Assembly (NCBI RefSeq): GCF_002283555.1
Contig: NZ_MVOI01000006.1
Span: forward strand, 762,040-826,039
Direction of reading: 5' to 3'
Length of the DNA stretch: 64,000 nt
DNA from: Rubrivirga sp. SAORIC476
GTDB lineage: Bacteria; Bacteroidota; Rhodothermia; Rhodothermales; Rubricoccaceae
Each line of letters opens with the position of its first letter. Positions within the stretch are counted from its first letter, which is position 1. Of this stretch, positions 53,221-60,216 are shown one piece after another. The translations under genes and the position numbers were made by a program. The notes under the pieces are model-generated. The model made no database searches, was not told the DNA's origin, and was given only the letters and a program-made list of their open reading frames with translations.

Positions 53221-53686
53221 TCCCGAGCCTCGCGAACGGGTTGGTGTCCGCGGTCTTCGGCGTCTCCGCTGCCGACACGCGCGTGCGCGCCGCCGGCGTC
53301 AGCCCGAACTCGACCAAGAACCGCCGCATCGTGTCGAGCGCCTTGTCTCGCATCGCCACCTGTGGCCGCGCGCTCTCCAGCCCGGAACGTGCGTTCAGCT
53401 GGACGTCGCCGTTCTCGTCGATGTCGCGCTCCATCCGCCACCAGGTCGCGTACGCCTGGCAGTAGGCCGCGAGCGCCGCGCGGTCCACCTCCGCCAGCAG
53501 ACCGAGGCGGACCAGCTCGGGGACGATCCGTCGCCACTCGCGCTTCGCCTCCTTGTGCAGCCAGGTCGGGCACGAGGGCGGCTTGACCTCCGGCGTCGGC
53601 TCGTTCGCCGCCGCCCGGTCTTTCCGGTGCGTCCCCTGGAGCAGCTTCAGTGCCGAGGGTTTCGGAGCAGGGCCGCGCTTACCCAT
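53213..53686 (-). CDS. terS: Terminase small subunit (P27 family)
   Basis: 157 residues from the ATG at 53686. MGKRGPAPKPSALKLLQGTH is the typical P27-family N-terminus, followed by PPSCPTWLHKEAKREWRRIV, PELVRLGLLAEVDRAALAAY and YCQAYATWW. It recognises the pac/cos site and stimulates TerL. It overlaps TerL by 8 bases and the upstream peptidase-like gene by 8 bases. Confidence 0.92.
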   Translation of the reverse strand: MGKRGPAPKPSALKLLQGTHRKDRAAANEPTPEVKPPSCPTWLHKEAKREWRRIVPELVRLGLLAEVDRAALAAYCQAYATWWRMERDIDENGDVQLNARSGLESARPQVAMRDKALDTMRRFLVEFGLTPAARTRVSAAETPKTADTNPFARLGNG

Positions 53687-54296
53687 GCGGCAACCCCTTG
53701 GAATCGCTCGGCCGCTCTGCCACTTCAGCACCGAAACCTGACGGCGTAAAAATCTCACTGCCCCCTCGGTCCCGGGGGCCCTGGGGGGCAGAGATCGGAC
53801 CCGCCCCTCCCCCCGCCTCGGTGCCGATGTGGGAGACCAGGTCGAGCGGGCGGACGGCGTAGAAGCTCTCAGGCTCGCCCACGAGACCTCCGCCGCCCGG
53901 GTAGGGGTCGTGGGCCAGCGCGTACGTGCAGTCCGACTGGCGCGCGTACACGACGGCGTGTCCGATCTCCCTGCCGTCGGGTCCTGGCGAGCGGGATGAG
54001 AGGCCACACGCGATGACGTGGGCGTCCTCGATCGGTCGCGACGGGTCCGTGGGATCCACGTCCACCACCTCGAACCCCAGCATCCATAGCCAGCCCTTCG
54101 TTCCGACCCAGTAGCCGAGGGGCGCGTCGTCGTTGTAGGCGTCGATGAGGTCCGCGCCGATGCCGTCGTTGAATCGGGGCCCAGCGAAGTGGGGGACGGC
54201 CGCCTCGGGCAGATCCAGCACGGACGCGAGGCACGCGCTCCAGCATGTGCCGTAGCCGTCGCGGTCGACCAGCTTGCTCTGGGGGACGGGCGTCAT
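53679..54296 (-). CDS. Papain/C39-like peptidase-fold phage protein
   Basis: 205 residues from the ATG at 54296 (MTPVPQSKLVDRDGYGTCWS); an upstream ATG at 54329 would overlap the preceding gene. The segment GTCWSACLASVLDLPEAAVP puts a Cys at the helix start (Cys18), GREIGHAVVYARQ supplies a His, and ALAHDPYPGGGGL an Asp, the Cys-His-Asp set of papain-like C39/transglutaminase folds. I recognise this as a family widespread in phages, usually annotated hypothetical. Its C-terminal ~30 residues overlap the TerS start. Activity is not proven. Confidence 0.65.
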   Translation of the reverse strand: MTPVPQSKLVDRDGYGTCWSACLASVLDLPEAAVPHFAGPRFNDGIGADLIDAYNDDAPLGYWVGTKGWLWMLGFEVVDVDPTDPSRPIEDAHVIACGLSSRSPGPDGREIGHAVVYARQSDCTYALAHDPYPGGGGLVGEPESFYAVRPLDLVSHIGTEAGGGAGPISAPQGPRDRGGSEIFTPSGFGAEVAERPSDSKGLPHG

Positions 54297-54304
54297 CGTC
54301 GCAG

Positions 54305-54661
54305 TCAGGTGGTCCGCGACGGAATCCATCCGCCATCGGTCTCCACCACGAAGTCGGCACCAGGCCGCACCCCGAAGCGAAGGATCTCCCCGCTGTCCTC
54401 GTCCACCTCGACATGCAGGCGCCGTCCTGTCATCGCGTAGACGACGGCATTGATGAGGCCCAGAGCGCGCACGACCTCACCCTCGGACTCAGGCGCGACG
54501 AAGCTCGGACCGACCACCACCAGCGTGTCGTCGCCCAGTGCGTTCGACGTGCACGGCACCTCGTGACGCAACAGCTCCTTCACCGCCACCGGGTCAGCGA
54601 TCAGAGCCGCATTGAGAGCCGCGACAGCGGGCGTAAGCCAGGTTGCAGGGACGCTTGTCAT
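54305..54661 (-). CDS. Phage protein of unknown function
   Basis: 118 residues (MTSVPATWLTPAVAALNAAL). A helical N-terminal half is followed by a beta-type half (DTLVVVGPSFVAPESEGEVV, GRRLHVEVDEDSGEILRFGV). No family recognised. It overlaps the HNH gene by 4 bases and is 8 bases from the start of the C39-like gene, so it is part of the leftward late operon. Confidence 0.6.
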   Translation of the reverse strand: MTSVPATWLTPAVAALNAALIADPVAVKELLRHEVPCTSNALGDDTLVVVGPSFVAPESEGEVVRALGLINAVVYAMTGRRLHVEVDEDSGEILRFGVRPGADFVVETDGGWIPSRTT

Positions 54662-55086
54662 TGCGTACGTCGGGCGATGCGGCCGCCGGCACCGCGGTTC
54701 TCAGCCGCCGTCTTGCGGCTGTGGCAGGACTTGCAGAAGGGCTGGAGGTTGGCCCACTCATTCGTCCCGCCGTCGGCGAGCGGCGTGATGTGGTCTACCT
54801 CGGTGGCCGGGCGGCCACAGCGGGAGCCCTCGACGGTGCCGACGCACACCGGATGTTTCCGCAGAAACATGGCCCGGACGCGGCGCCACTTGGCGTCGTA
54901 GCCACGGGACGCCGCGCTGGGGCGCGCGACGGCGGGCTCGTGGGAGGGGCGCGCGTGCGCGGCACACGAGTAGGCCCCGCGCTCTGCCGAGGCGGGGCAT
55001 CCGGGGTACTGGCAGGCGCGGCGGAGCGTGGGCACGGGCGAGGGGTAGACGGCGGCCGCGGCACGCGTCCCCGTCGCGAGTTGCAC
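54658..55086 (-). CDS. HNH endonuclease
   Basis: 142 residues. An N-terminal zinc knuckle (RACQYPGCPASAERGAYSCA with His) precedes SRGYDAKWRRVRAMFLRKHP. The HNH core follows: CVGTVEGSRCGRPATEVDHI, TPLADGGTNEWANLQPFCKS, CHSRKTAAE, with D-H, N and H in order. HNH proteins directly upstream of terminase genes are typical of HK97-like cos phages and assist packaging. The start may instead be a GTG at VPTLRRACQYPGC. Confidence 0.9.
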   Translation of the reverse strand: MQLATGTRAAAAVYPSPVPTLRRACQYPGCPASAERGAYSCAAHARPSHEPAVARPSAASRGYDAKWRRVRAMFLRKHPVCVGTVEGSRCGRPATEVDHITPLADGGTNEWANLQPFCKSCHSRKTAAENRGAGGRIARRTQ

Positions 55087-55131
55087 CTCCGCAGACTGGG
55101 ACGACGTGCGGCAGGCTCGCCGCCATGTGGG

Positions 55132-55377
55132 TCAGGCGGGGTCCGGCGTGCCGGGGTCGATCCAGTCGGCGACGGCGCCGACCACCTTGGTAACCGCCTT
55201 CTCGACGAGCTTGCCCACGAACGGGCGAAGCACACCGGGCACGGCCGAGAGCGCGAGACGGGTGAAGGCCGGCGCCTCGGCTCGGAGGGCAGCCGCGATC
55301 TGGCGGCGCTGCTCCTCCAGGAGGGCGGAGGTGTGTGCCGTCACGGTAGGGCGAAGAACGGAGGGGAGGGGAGTCAC
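55132..55377 (-). CDS. Small phage protein of unknown function
   Basis: 81 residues ([20 protein letters not shown]). It is mostly helical with a possibly amphipathic or membrane-associating segment ([39 protein letters not shown]). It lies in the lysis region between HNH and the cupin gene. Function unknown. Confidence 0.55.
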
Positions 55378-55389
55378 GAGGACGCGGGA

Positions 55390-55497
55390 TTAGAGGGCGG
55401 GCGCGAGGACGCCCAGGACGAGGCCGACGAGTGCGGCCAGGGCCACCAGCGCGAGCGCCAGCGGGTCGAACGGAGCCGGGTCGGGTGGCGCGGTCAC
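55390..55497 (-). CDS. 35-residue single-span membrane micro-protein
   Basis: A GTG at 55497 begins VTAPPDPAPFDPLALALVAL and ends in a stop at 55390. Residues 12-34 are one continuous hydrophobic span (LALALVALAALVGLVLGVLA). It fits exactly between the cupin gene stop (10 bases upstream) and the next gene. In the lysis block such a peptide could be a minimal holin or pinholin; this is inference. Confidence 0.5.
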   Translation of the reverse strand: MTAPPDPAPFDPLALALVALAALVGLVLGVLAPAL

Positions 55498-55507
55498 CGA
55501 GGCGGGG

Positions 55508-55948
55508 TCAGTCTGCGAGAGGAAGCGGCGGGTGGTAGGCGCACACGATGAGCGTCGGGGCCAGCGCGCGACCGGAGTGCTCTACCCGAGCCCCGATCGT
55601 GATCGACTCGCCAGAGGTCAGCACGTAGGGCACGCCTTCGATCACGACCTCGCAGCGGCCGTGCAGCACGTGGATCGTCTCCTGCTCCCGGTGGACGTGA
55701 CTCGGGAAGGCGCCCGTCCAGTAGAACACGGTGGCGCTCACGTCGTCGGCGAGCGGGCAGTCGGGCGGCAGCGGGCAGTCGCGCCCGACGATGCCGTCCA
55801 CGCCGGGGATGCCCGTCCACTCGTCGCCGATGCGCGCCAGCTCGACGGCGGGTGTCTCGGACGGGCCGAACGCGAACAGGCGCCGGATGCGACGGCGGTA
55901 CTGCTCGGCGGGCTCTCGGAATCGGTCCACGGTCGGGGCGGTCGTCAT
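55508..55948 (-). CDS. Single-domain cupin protein in phage lysis block
   Basis: 146 residues from the ATG at 55948 (MTTAPTVDRFREPAEQYRRR). Cupin motif 1 is complete: HVHREQETIHVLHG, i.e. HxH-x3-E-x6-G. Motif 2 is GESITIGARVEHSG. The N-terminal ~75 residues include a Cys/Pro-rich loop (GRDCPLPPDCPLADDVS). Start and stop overlap neighbours tightly (ATGA with the gene upstream). A metal-binding cupin is not a standard lysis gene. It may be structural, bind sugar, or be metabolic cargo. Confidence 0.75.
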   Translation of the reverse strand: MTTAPTVDRFREPAEQYRRRIRRLFAFGPSETPAVELARIGDEWTGIPGVDGIVGRDCPLPPDCPLADDVSATVFYWTGAFPSHVHREQETIHVLHGRCEVVIEGVPYVLTSGESITIGARVEHSGRALAPTLIVCAYHPPLPLAD

Positions 55949-56283
55949 GGCGAGGAGAGTCGGGCGACCTGGTCGCTCACGTGGGAGCGCATCTGGTCGA
56001 GGTTGTCGCGCATCGCGATCGTCATGCGGCCGTCGTGGTCGCGCACGTCGACGTGGACGCGCTCCAGCACGCCGGCCACGTCGCGCAGCACCTCGCGGTC
56101 GCGGTCGCGCTCCGAGATGCGCGCGTCGTTCAGGCGGCGGATCTCGGCCAGGTGCGCGGCGACCTGCTCCTGGAGGTCGGCCCGAGCCTTGACGAGGTCG
56201 CGCACCACCCAGGCCCCGCCCAGCAGCAGAATGGCCAGGATGGGGGAGAGCTTCTCCAGGAGCGCGAGGAAGGTGGTTTCCAT
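55945..56283 (-). CDS. Membrane-anchored coiled-coil protein, spanin/holin-like
   Basis: 112 residues from the ATG at 56283 (METTFLALLEKLSPILAILL), sharing one base with the endolysin stop. One membrane span covers residues ~8-26, followed by a long charged coiled coil (VKARADLQEQVAAHLAEIRR, LNDARISERDRDREVLRDVA). The layout is that of an inner-membrane spanin (Rz-like) or of phage hemolysin XhlA-like proteins, and it follows the endolysin directly, supporting a lysis role. Confidence 0.65.
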   Translation of the reverse strand: METTFLALLEKLSPILAILLLGGAWVVRDLVKARADLQEQVAAHLAEIRRLNDARISERDRDREVLRDVAGVLERVHVDVRDHDGRMTIAMRDNLDQMRSHVSDQVARLSSP

Positions 56284-57065
56284 CAGCCTCGCCAAGCGGC
56301 AGCGACGCCGCGCGCGTCGCCGTGCACGAAGGTCTTGTAGCGCCCGATGCCGCCGACGTAGGTGTAGCTCGCCCGGTCGGGGCCGGCTTCGAATCCGAGC
56401 TCACTCGCTGAGAACGGCTCACCGAAGACCGATTCGGAGAACGCCGGACCCAGGCTGTAATCCTTGGCCACGGAGGCAAGGACGCGAGCCTGGTCGGCGC
56501 TCAGGTCGACGTACAGCCGACGGAGGGCAGCGTCCACCTCGGCGAGACTGCGGACCGAGCTGCCAACCGGCGCGCGGTCGCGGGCCGTACACGCACGGTG
56601 CGCAGACTTCGACGCACCGCCGATGGCCGCGTTGTACGGGCCATCCCTGTGGATGCTGTTGAAGCGAAGCGGGACGCCCAGATGGTCGCGGACCTTCTGG
56701 TCGTACACGAGAAGCGCCAGCAGCCGGTAGAGGCCCCACGGCGGCGGGAGTCGGTTCTTGACGCCGCCGCGGGTCGTGCGGGCGTGGACGGCGACGATCT
56801 CGCGTCCGGAGATGTTGGGCAGGCGGAGGGCATCCACTGCCTGGGCGACGTAGGTGCCGTAGGCCGCGCGGTCGTCAGGCGCGGGGGGGCCGAAGACGGC
56901 GCCGACGCGGCGGATAGCGTCTGCGTGACGCTCGGCACGGGCGAGGCTGGCCGCAGCGTCCACGGAGAGGGCGGATTCCTCCAAGCCCTCGTTTTCGCCA
57001 GCGTCCACGGCGTCGAGTGGGAGGGCGTCGAGCTGGAGCCCGGCGAGGTCGATGAGGGAGGCCAT
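56283..57065 (-). CDS. Endolysin, peptidase M15-like (VanY/D-Ala-D-Ala type)
   Basis: 260 residues from the ATG at 57065 (MASLIDLAGLQLDALPLDAV). The N-terminal ~60 residues are a helical region. The M15 pattern follows: LRFNSIHRDGPYNAAIGGAS, then KSAHRACTARD (family SxHxxGxAxD, here with Cys in place of Gly), and the last zinc His in YKTFVHGDARG. It would cut peptidoglycan peptide cross-links. No signal peptide is seen, so release depends on a holin. It is the first gene of the lysis block and is preceded by a hairpin at 57077. Confidence 0.75.
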   Translation of the reverse strand: MASLIDLAGLQLDALPLDAVDAGENEGLEESALSVDAAASLARAERHADAIRRVGAVFGPPAPDDRAAYGTYVAQAVDALRLPNISGREIVAVHARTTRGGVKNRLPPPWGLYRLLALLVYDQKVRDHLGVPLRFNSIHRDGPYNAAIGGASKSAHRACTARDRAPVGSSVRSLAEVDAALRRLYVDLSADQARVLASVAKDYSLGPAFSESVFGEPFSASELGFEAGPDRASYTYVGGIGRYKTFVHGDARGVAAAWRG

Positions 57066-57076
57066 AAACGCAGAAA

Positions 57077-57116
57077 CGGCCGGCGCACCGCTCCGGGAGG
57101 AACGGGGCACCGGCCG
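57077..57116. promoter_or_regulatory. Hairpin upstream of the endolysin gene
   Basis: CGGCCGG and CCGGCCG arms, extendable to 14 positions with two mismatches, ending 11 bases before the endolysin ATG. It could be a terminator for the upstream small gene or a leader structure. Confidence 0.4.
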
Positions 57117-57241
57117 AGGGCAGGTGGGGAGGCCCGGCTGGATGTCTCTCCAGCGCGCCGCCGAGGGCGGGGGCTCAGCCTGCAACGTAGGGCCGCGAAC
57201 ACGGGTTCGCAAGGGACGCACTGCCTCGGCGACGACTTCCG

Positions 57242-57433
57242 CTACACCTTCGGAATCGGCAGGCCCTTCGTTACGCGTCGGACCACCACGATCGGGCGAC
57301 GGTCAGCCGCGATCTCCACCGACAGATCCCGGACCTCACCTCGCGCCATGCCGATGGCGGCACTCAGGATTTCGCGGACGATGTCATCGCCGAGGGCGGC
57401 ACCGGCGCCGGCGGCGAGCTGGTCGAGGGACAA
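57242..57433 (-). CDS. Small phage protein of unknown function
   Basis: 63 residues (MSLDQLAAGAGAALGDDIVR). A helical N-terminus is followed by strands (RDLSVEIAADRRPIVVVRRV). Base use is like the phage late genes. It lies between the endolysin leader and the hairpins that end the cargo operon. No family recognised. A gap of about 125 bases to the hairpin at 57116 shows nothing else. Confidence 0.5.
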   Translation of the reverse strand: MSLDQLAAGAGAALGDDIVREILSAAIGMARGEVRDLSVEIAADRRPIVVVRRVTKGLPIPKV

Positions 57434-57440
57434 GCGGCGG

Positions 57441-57477
57441 GCTCACAGCAACGGTGAGCATGGGGGGATACCCCATG
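57441..57477. terminator. Two overlapping hairpins at the end of the cargo operon
   Basis: CATGGGG/CCCCATG at 57459-57477 (7 pairs, loop GGATA), and GCTCAC/GTGAGC at 57441-57459. They lie 50 bases past the stop of the potassium-channel gene, read leftward. No T-run. Confidence 0.5.
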
Positions 57478-57526
57478 ATACAAGACTCGCTCTCATTCTG
57501 CCCCTCGGAGAACTCTCGTGCAAGAC

Positions 57527-58258
57527 TCAGTCCTCATGCTCCTCTCTAAGCACCTCTGTGAGTGACGATGCTACGAGAGCAGTCGGCACCGCGACGACAC
57601 CAAGCCCGACGATTAGCACGAGAACGGTGAAGGCTCTTCCGCCCGCTGTCACGGGCACGACGTCACCGTAGCCCACCGTCGTCAGTGTTGCGACAGCCCA
57701 CCACATCGCATCGAATACAGACGTGAACGCATCTGGCTGGGCCTCGTGCTCGAACTGGTAGATCCCAACCGAAGCCACGTAGACCGCCACGAAGCTGCCG
57801 AGAAGGTAGAGCGTGAGTTCGGCTCGGATCGCTCCAAACGCCATGCGATACCTCCGCATCGCCCGACTGTATCGCAGAAGCTTCAGCATGCGAACCAGTC
57901 GAAGCAGCCGAAAGGCGCGCACAGCCCGCATGTCGAACCCCAGCCCGAGCACGAACGGGAGCACAGCTACTAAGTCGACGACACCCAGAAAGCTCCTGGC
58001 GAACTCAGTCGGCCGCGGCGCCGAGTAGACCCGAAGGCCGTACTCGACAATGAATACCACCATGGAGGCATGCTCGAACCACCTCAGCGCCTCGTGGGCC
58101 TGTGCAGAGATGGTTGGCAGCGTGTCGACTGCAGACGCGACGAGTGAGGCGACGATCAGCCACTGGATGCTGAGGTCTACTGCTCTTCCGACCTGCGTCT
58201 CCGTCTCAAACAGAACGCGGTAAATCGAGGCTCTGCCTGGGCGTTGCAAACGTCTCAA
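57527..58258 (-). CDS. Voltage-gated-type potassium channel (6TM, TVGYGD)
   Basis: 243 residues. The six-segment layout is: S1 near 28-44, S2 62-78, S3 90-106, then S4 with regularly spaced arginines (RAVRAFRLLRLVRMLKLLRY, residues 111-130), S5 147-168, pore helix and selectivity filter TVGYGD at 194-199, and S6 208-232. The short C-terminal tail is acidic (REEHED) with no RCK domain. It should form a tetrameric K+ channel in the inner membrane. Its ATG overlaps the stop of the coiled-coil gene (ATGA), so the two are co-translated. A full voltage-sensor channel is unusual in a prophage. Base composition is less GC-biased than in the phage structural genes. Confidence 0.93.
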   Translation of the reverse strand: MRRLQRPGRASIYRVLFETETQVGRAVDLSIQWLIVASLVASAVDTLPTISAQAHEALRWFEHASMVVFIVEYGLRVYSAPRPTEFARSFLGVVDLVAVLPFVLGLGFDMRAVRAFRLLRLVRMLKLLRYSRAMRRYRMAFGAIRAELTLYLLGSFVAVYVASVGIYQFEHEAQPDAFTSVFDAMWWAVATLTTVGYGDVVPVTAGGRAFTVLVLIVGLGVVAVPTALVASSLTEVLREEHED

Positions 58259-59340
58259 CCCAGCTCGCCAAGGCCAGGGATGTCAGACCGCTTAAGGGGT
58301 TCTACACGGTCGAACCCCTTGGTCTTCTTGAACGACATCCGATGCATGAAGTTGGCGAGGGCGTCCGAGGCATCTGCTCCAGCCAGATTCAGTCGATCCA
58401 TCGTGGTCCGAGGCGTGTAGGCCGAAAGAAGGGCCGTCTCCTCGATGTGACCCGTCGACGGGTTGAGCATCTGGTCCGTTGCTGTCACGATCACGTGGTC
58501 GACTGGAAGAAGGGCCAGGGTCTCCGAAGCGACCCGAAGCACACAGCCCGCCACGTAGTCCTGGTGTATCTCGTTGTACATGCTCGCTGACATCTGGCGG
58601 CGTGACAGCTTCCCGCTCTGCAGCAGCGAAAGTCGCTCTTTCGGCAGGATGTCCTGGCCATGGACTTGAACACTGATGCTGAGGAGCACGTCGTCCAGTC
58701 CTCGGTCGTCTGCACGCGTGAAGCCGAAGGCGACCTCGGTACCGAGGTCGCCGATCTCAGAGAAGGGGTTGAGAGAGGTCAGAGCATCTCGTATGGCCTC
58801 GAGGTCTCCCGCCAGAACGCGCTCTGCCAGCGCGACGTCGCGGTCGATCGCGGCTGCGTCGGCCTCGTACTCTGCGACTGCCTGGTCGTGCCGTTGGTGA
58901 GCTTCCCGTACGGCGCGGTCGTGGGCTGCGTCATCCGCGCGCCTCGCTTCCTGCACGGCGAGCTCGAGCCGAGTCTGCTTCGACTCAGCCCGGCCCAGCA
59001 CCCGGTCGAGGATTCCCGGCTCGTAGGACGCGAGGGCCTGCAGCGCCTGATCCTCCCGGTCTGTAGTCCTCTCCGGGATCGACAAGCGTGGCGACTTCGG
59101 AGGGCGCGACGCGGCGACAGCGTCCCATTCGATCCGCGACGTCGATGCCCGACGATGTACGGAGGTCAGCGTCTCTACGAGGTCCTCGAACGCGGCCACG
59201 GTTTCGGCAGCATGAGCTCGATCGGCCTGCTGCATGAGCAGTCGATAGTGTTTCTGCTGCTCGCGCTCGCGTCGCCGGGCGTCACGCTCAGCTGCACGTG
59301 CGGCGGCCTGTAGAGATCGGACAGTTCCCTTCCAGCCCAT
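58255..59340 (-). CDS. Coiled-coil protein coupled to the potassium channel
   Basis: 361 residues. Residues ~1-60 are a charged coiled coil (MGWKGTVRSLQAAARAAERD, ARRREREQQKHYRLLMQQAD). A second helical region spans ~110-190 (ESKQTRLELAVQEARRADDA). From ~195 comes a globular alpha/beta domain with SLNPFSEIGDLGTEVAFGFT, PKERLSLLQSGKLSRRQMSA, NEIHQDYVAGCVLRVASETL, ALLPVDHVIVTATDQM and HRMSFKKTKGFDRVEPL. I recognise it only as a conserved hypothetical family seen in scattered bacteria and cannot name a function. It precedes the K+ channel with a 4-base overlap, suggesting that it senses something and controls the channel; this is inference. Confidence 0.8.
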   Translation of the reverse strand: MGWKGTVRSLQAAARAAERDARRREREQQKHYRLLMQQADRAHAAETVAAFEDLVETLTSVHRRASTSRIEWDAVAASRPPKSPRLSIPERTTDREDQALQALASYEPGILDRVLGRAESKQTRLELAVQEARRADDAAHDRAVREAHQRHDQAVAEYEADAAAIDRDVALAERVLAGDLEAIRDALTSLNPFSEIGDLGTEVAFGFTRADDRGLDDVLLSISVQVHGQDILPKERLSLLQSGKLSRRQMSASMYNEIHQDYVAGCVLRVASETLALLPVDHVIVTATDQMLNPSTGHIEETALLSAYTPRTTMDRLNLAGADASDALANFMHRMSFKKTKGFDRVEPLKRSDIPGLGELG

Positions 59341-59376
59341 GCTTCCCCTTCAAGTTGATGTTGCCTGTCGGACAGT

Positions 59377-60174
59377 TCAGCAGCCGTAAGTCCTGTTGCC
59401 GTTCGAGTTGATGTAGTACCGCCCGCCGCGTGGGCCGGTGTAGCACGTCCTCGTGGTCGCCGCTCGTCGAGCGCGAGGGGCGGGTCTGGCTCTCCACGTC
59501 GACTCGCAGGCGTCCCCGTCGCCATCCCGGTCGAGGCGGCGCAGGCCGATCGGGTCAGCATCGTAAGCCGCCTGGGCAGCCGACTCGCTGGAGAACGATG
59601 CGCACGTCCGGCTGTCTGTGCTCGGGACTCGCGACCCTGACGAATACGAGCGCCCCGATCGCGCAAAGGCTGCCCGAGCGGCGGGGGACGGATCCTCGTG
59701 CAGAAGGGGCTCCGATACGTAGCCGTCTGACCATCCGTCTCCAGCCCCGGAGACTCGGCACCACCCATCGTGGCAGACCTGCACCTGGACGAAGTCGTCA
59801 CGCTCCAACTGCCCGATCCGGCTGTTGGACGTTCCTGCCCCAGAGCGGACGTTGACGCGGCCGTGTGCGTAGCGGGTAGCTCCCGTAGCCCCTGGCTCGA
59901 CAGCCCACGGGTCCGGCTGCGCGATCCCAAACGCTGCCGCGTCGGTTCGGTGGTAAGGAGCTGTGCCGGACTCGCTGAAGTAGGCCAGGTATCGACCGCC
60001 TTCATCTGAGAGCCGGGAAAGCGTAAACGAGTCGCCGACCTGGAACTCGATGGGTGCTCCAGCACCAGAAGCTGGGAATGCCGTGCTGGACAACACGGCC
60101 GTGATGCGATCGCCGGAGTCAGGCTGCGAGAAGGCAGCTGCCGCTAGCAGGAAGGAGAGCAGGAGGGGTTTCAT
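59377..60174 (-). CDS. Secreted SH3b, Excalibur and PBCV-adaptor-like domain protein
   Basis: 265 residues from the ATG at 60174. A signal peptide (MKPLLLSFLLAAAAFS) is followed by a variable region, then a bacterial SH3 domain at ~105-165 (GRVNVRSGAGTSNSRIGQLE, VCHDGWCRVSGAG). Next is an Excalibur calcium-binding-like motif (DRDGDGDACES, near 220-230). The C-terminus GPRGGRYYINSNGNRTYGC matches the short basic adaptor motif first noted in PBCV viruses. This points to cell-wall or surface binding. It is 36 bases upstream of the coiled-coil gene, in the same leftward cassette. Confidence 0.78.
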   Translation of the reverse strand: MKPLLLSFLLAAAAFSQPDSGDRITAVLSSTAFPASGAGAPIEFQVGDSFTLSRLSDEGGRYLAYFSESGTAPYHRTDAAAFGIAQPDPWAVEPGATGATRYAHGRVNVRSGAGTSNSRIGQLERDDFVQVQVCHDGWCRVSGAGDGWSDGYVSEPLLHEDPSPAARAAFARSGRSYSSGSRVPSTDSRTCASFSSESAAQAAYDADPIGLRRLDRDGDGDACESTWRARPAPRARRAATTRTCYTGPRGGRYYINSNGNRTYGC

Positions 60175-60216
60175 GGTCAAGTGGGAGCCGGACATCGGCT
60201 AGGTGACTGTAGCGTT

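Noticed and set aside
55508-56479. Longer version of the cupin protein
   Set aside because: The upstream extension is antisense-like, overlaps the spanin and endolysin genes and has no motif; the ATG at 55948 gives tight coupling.
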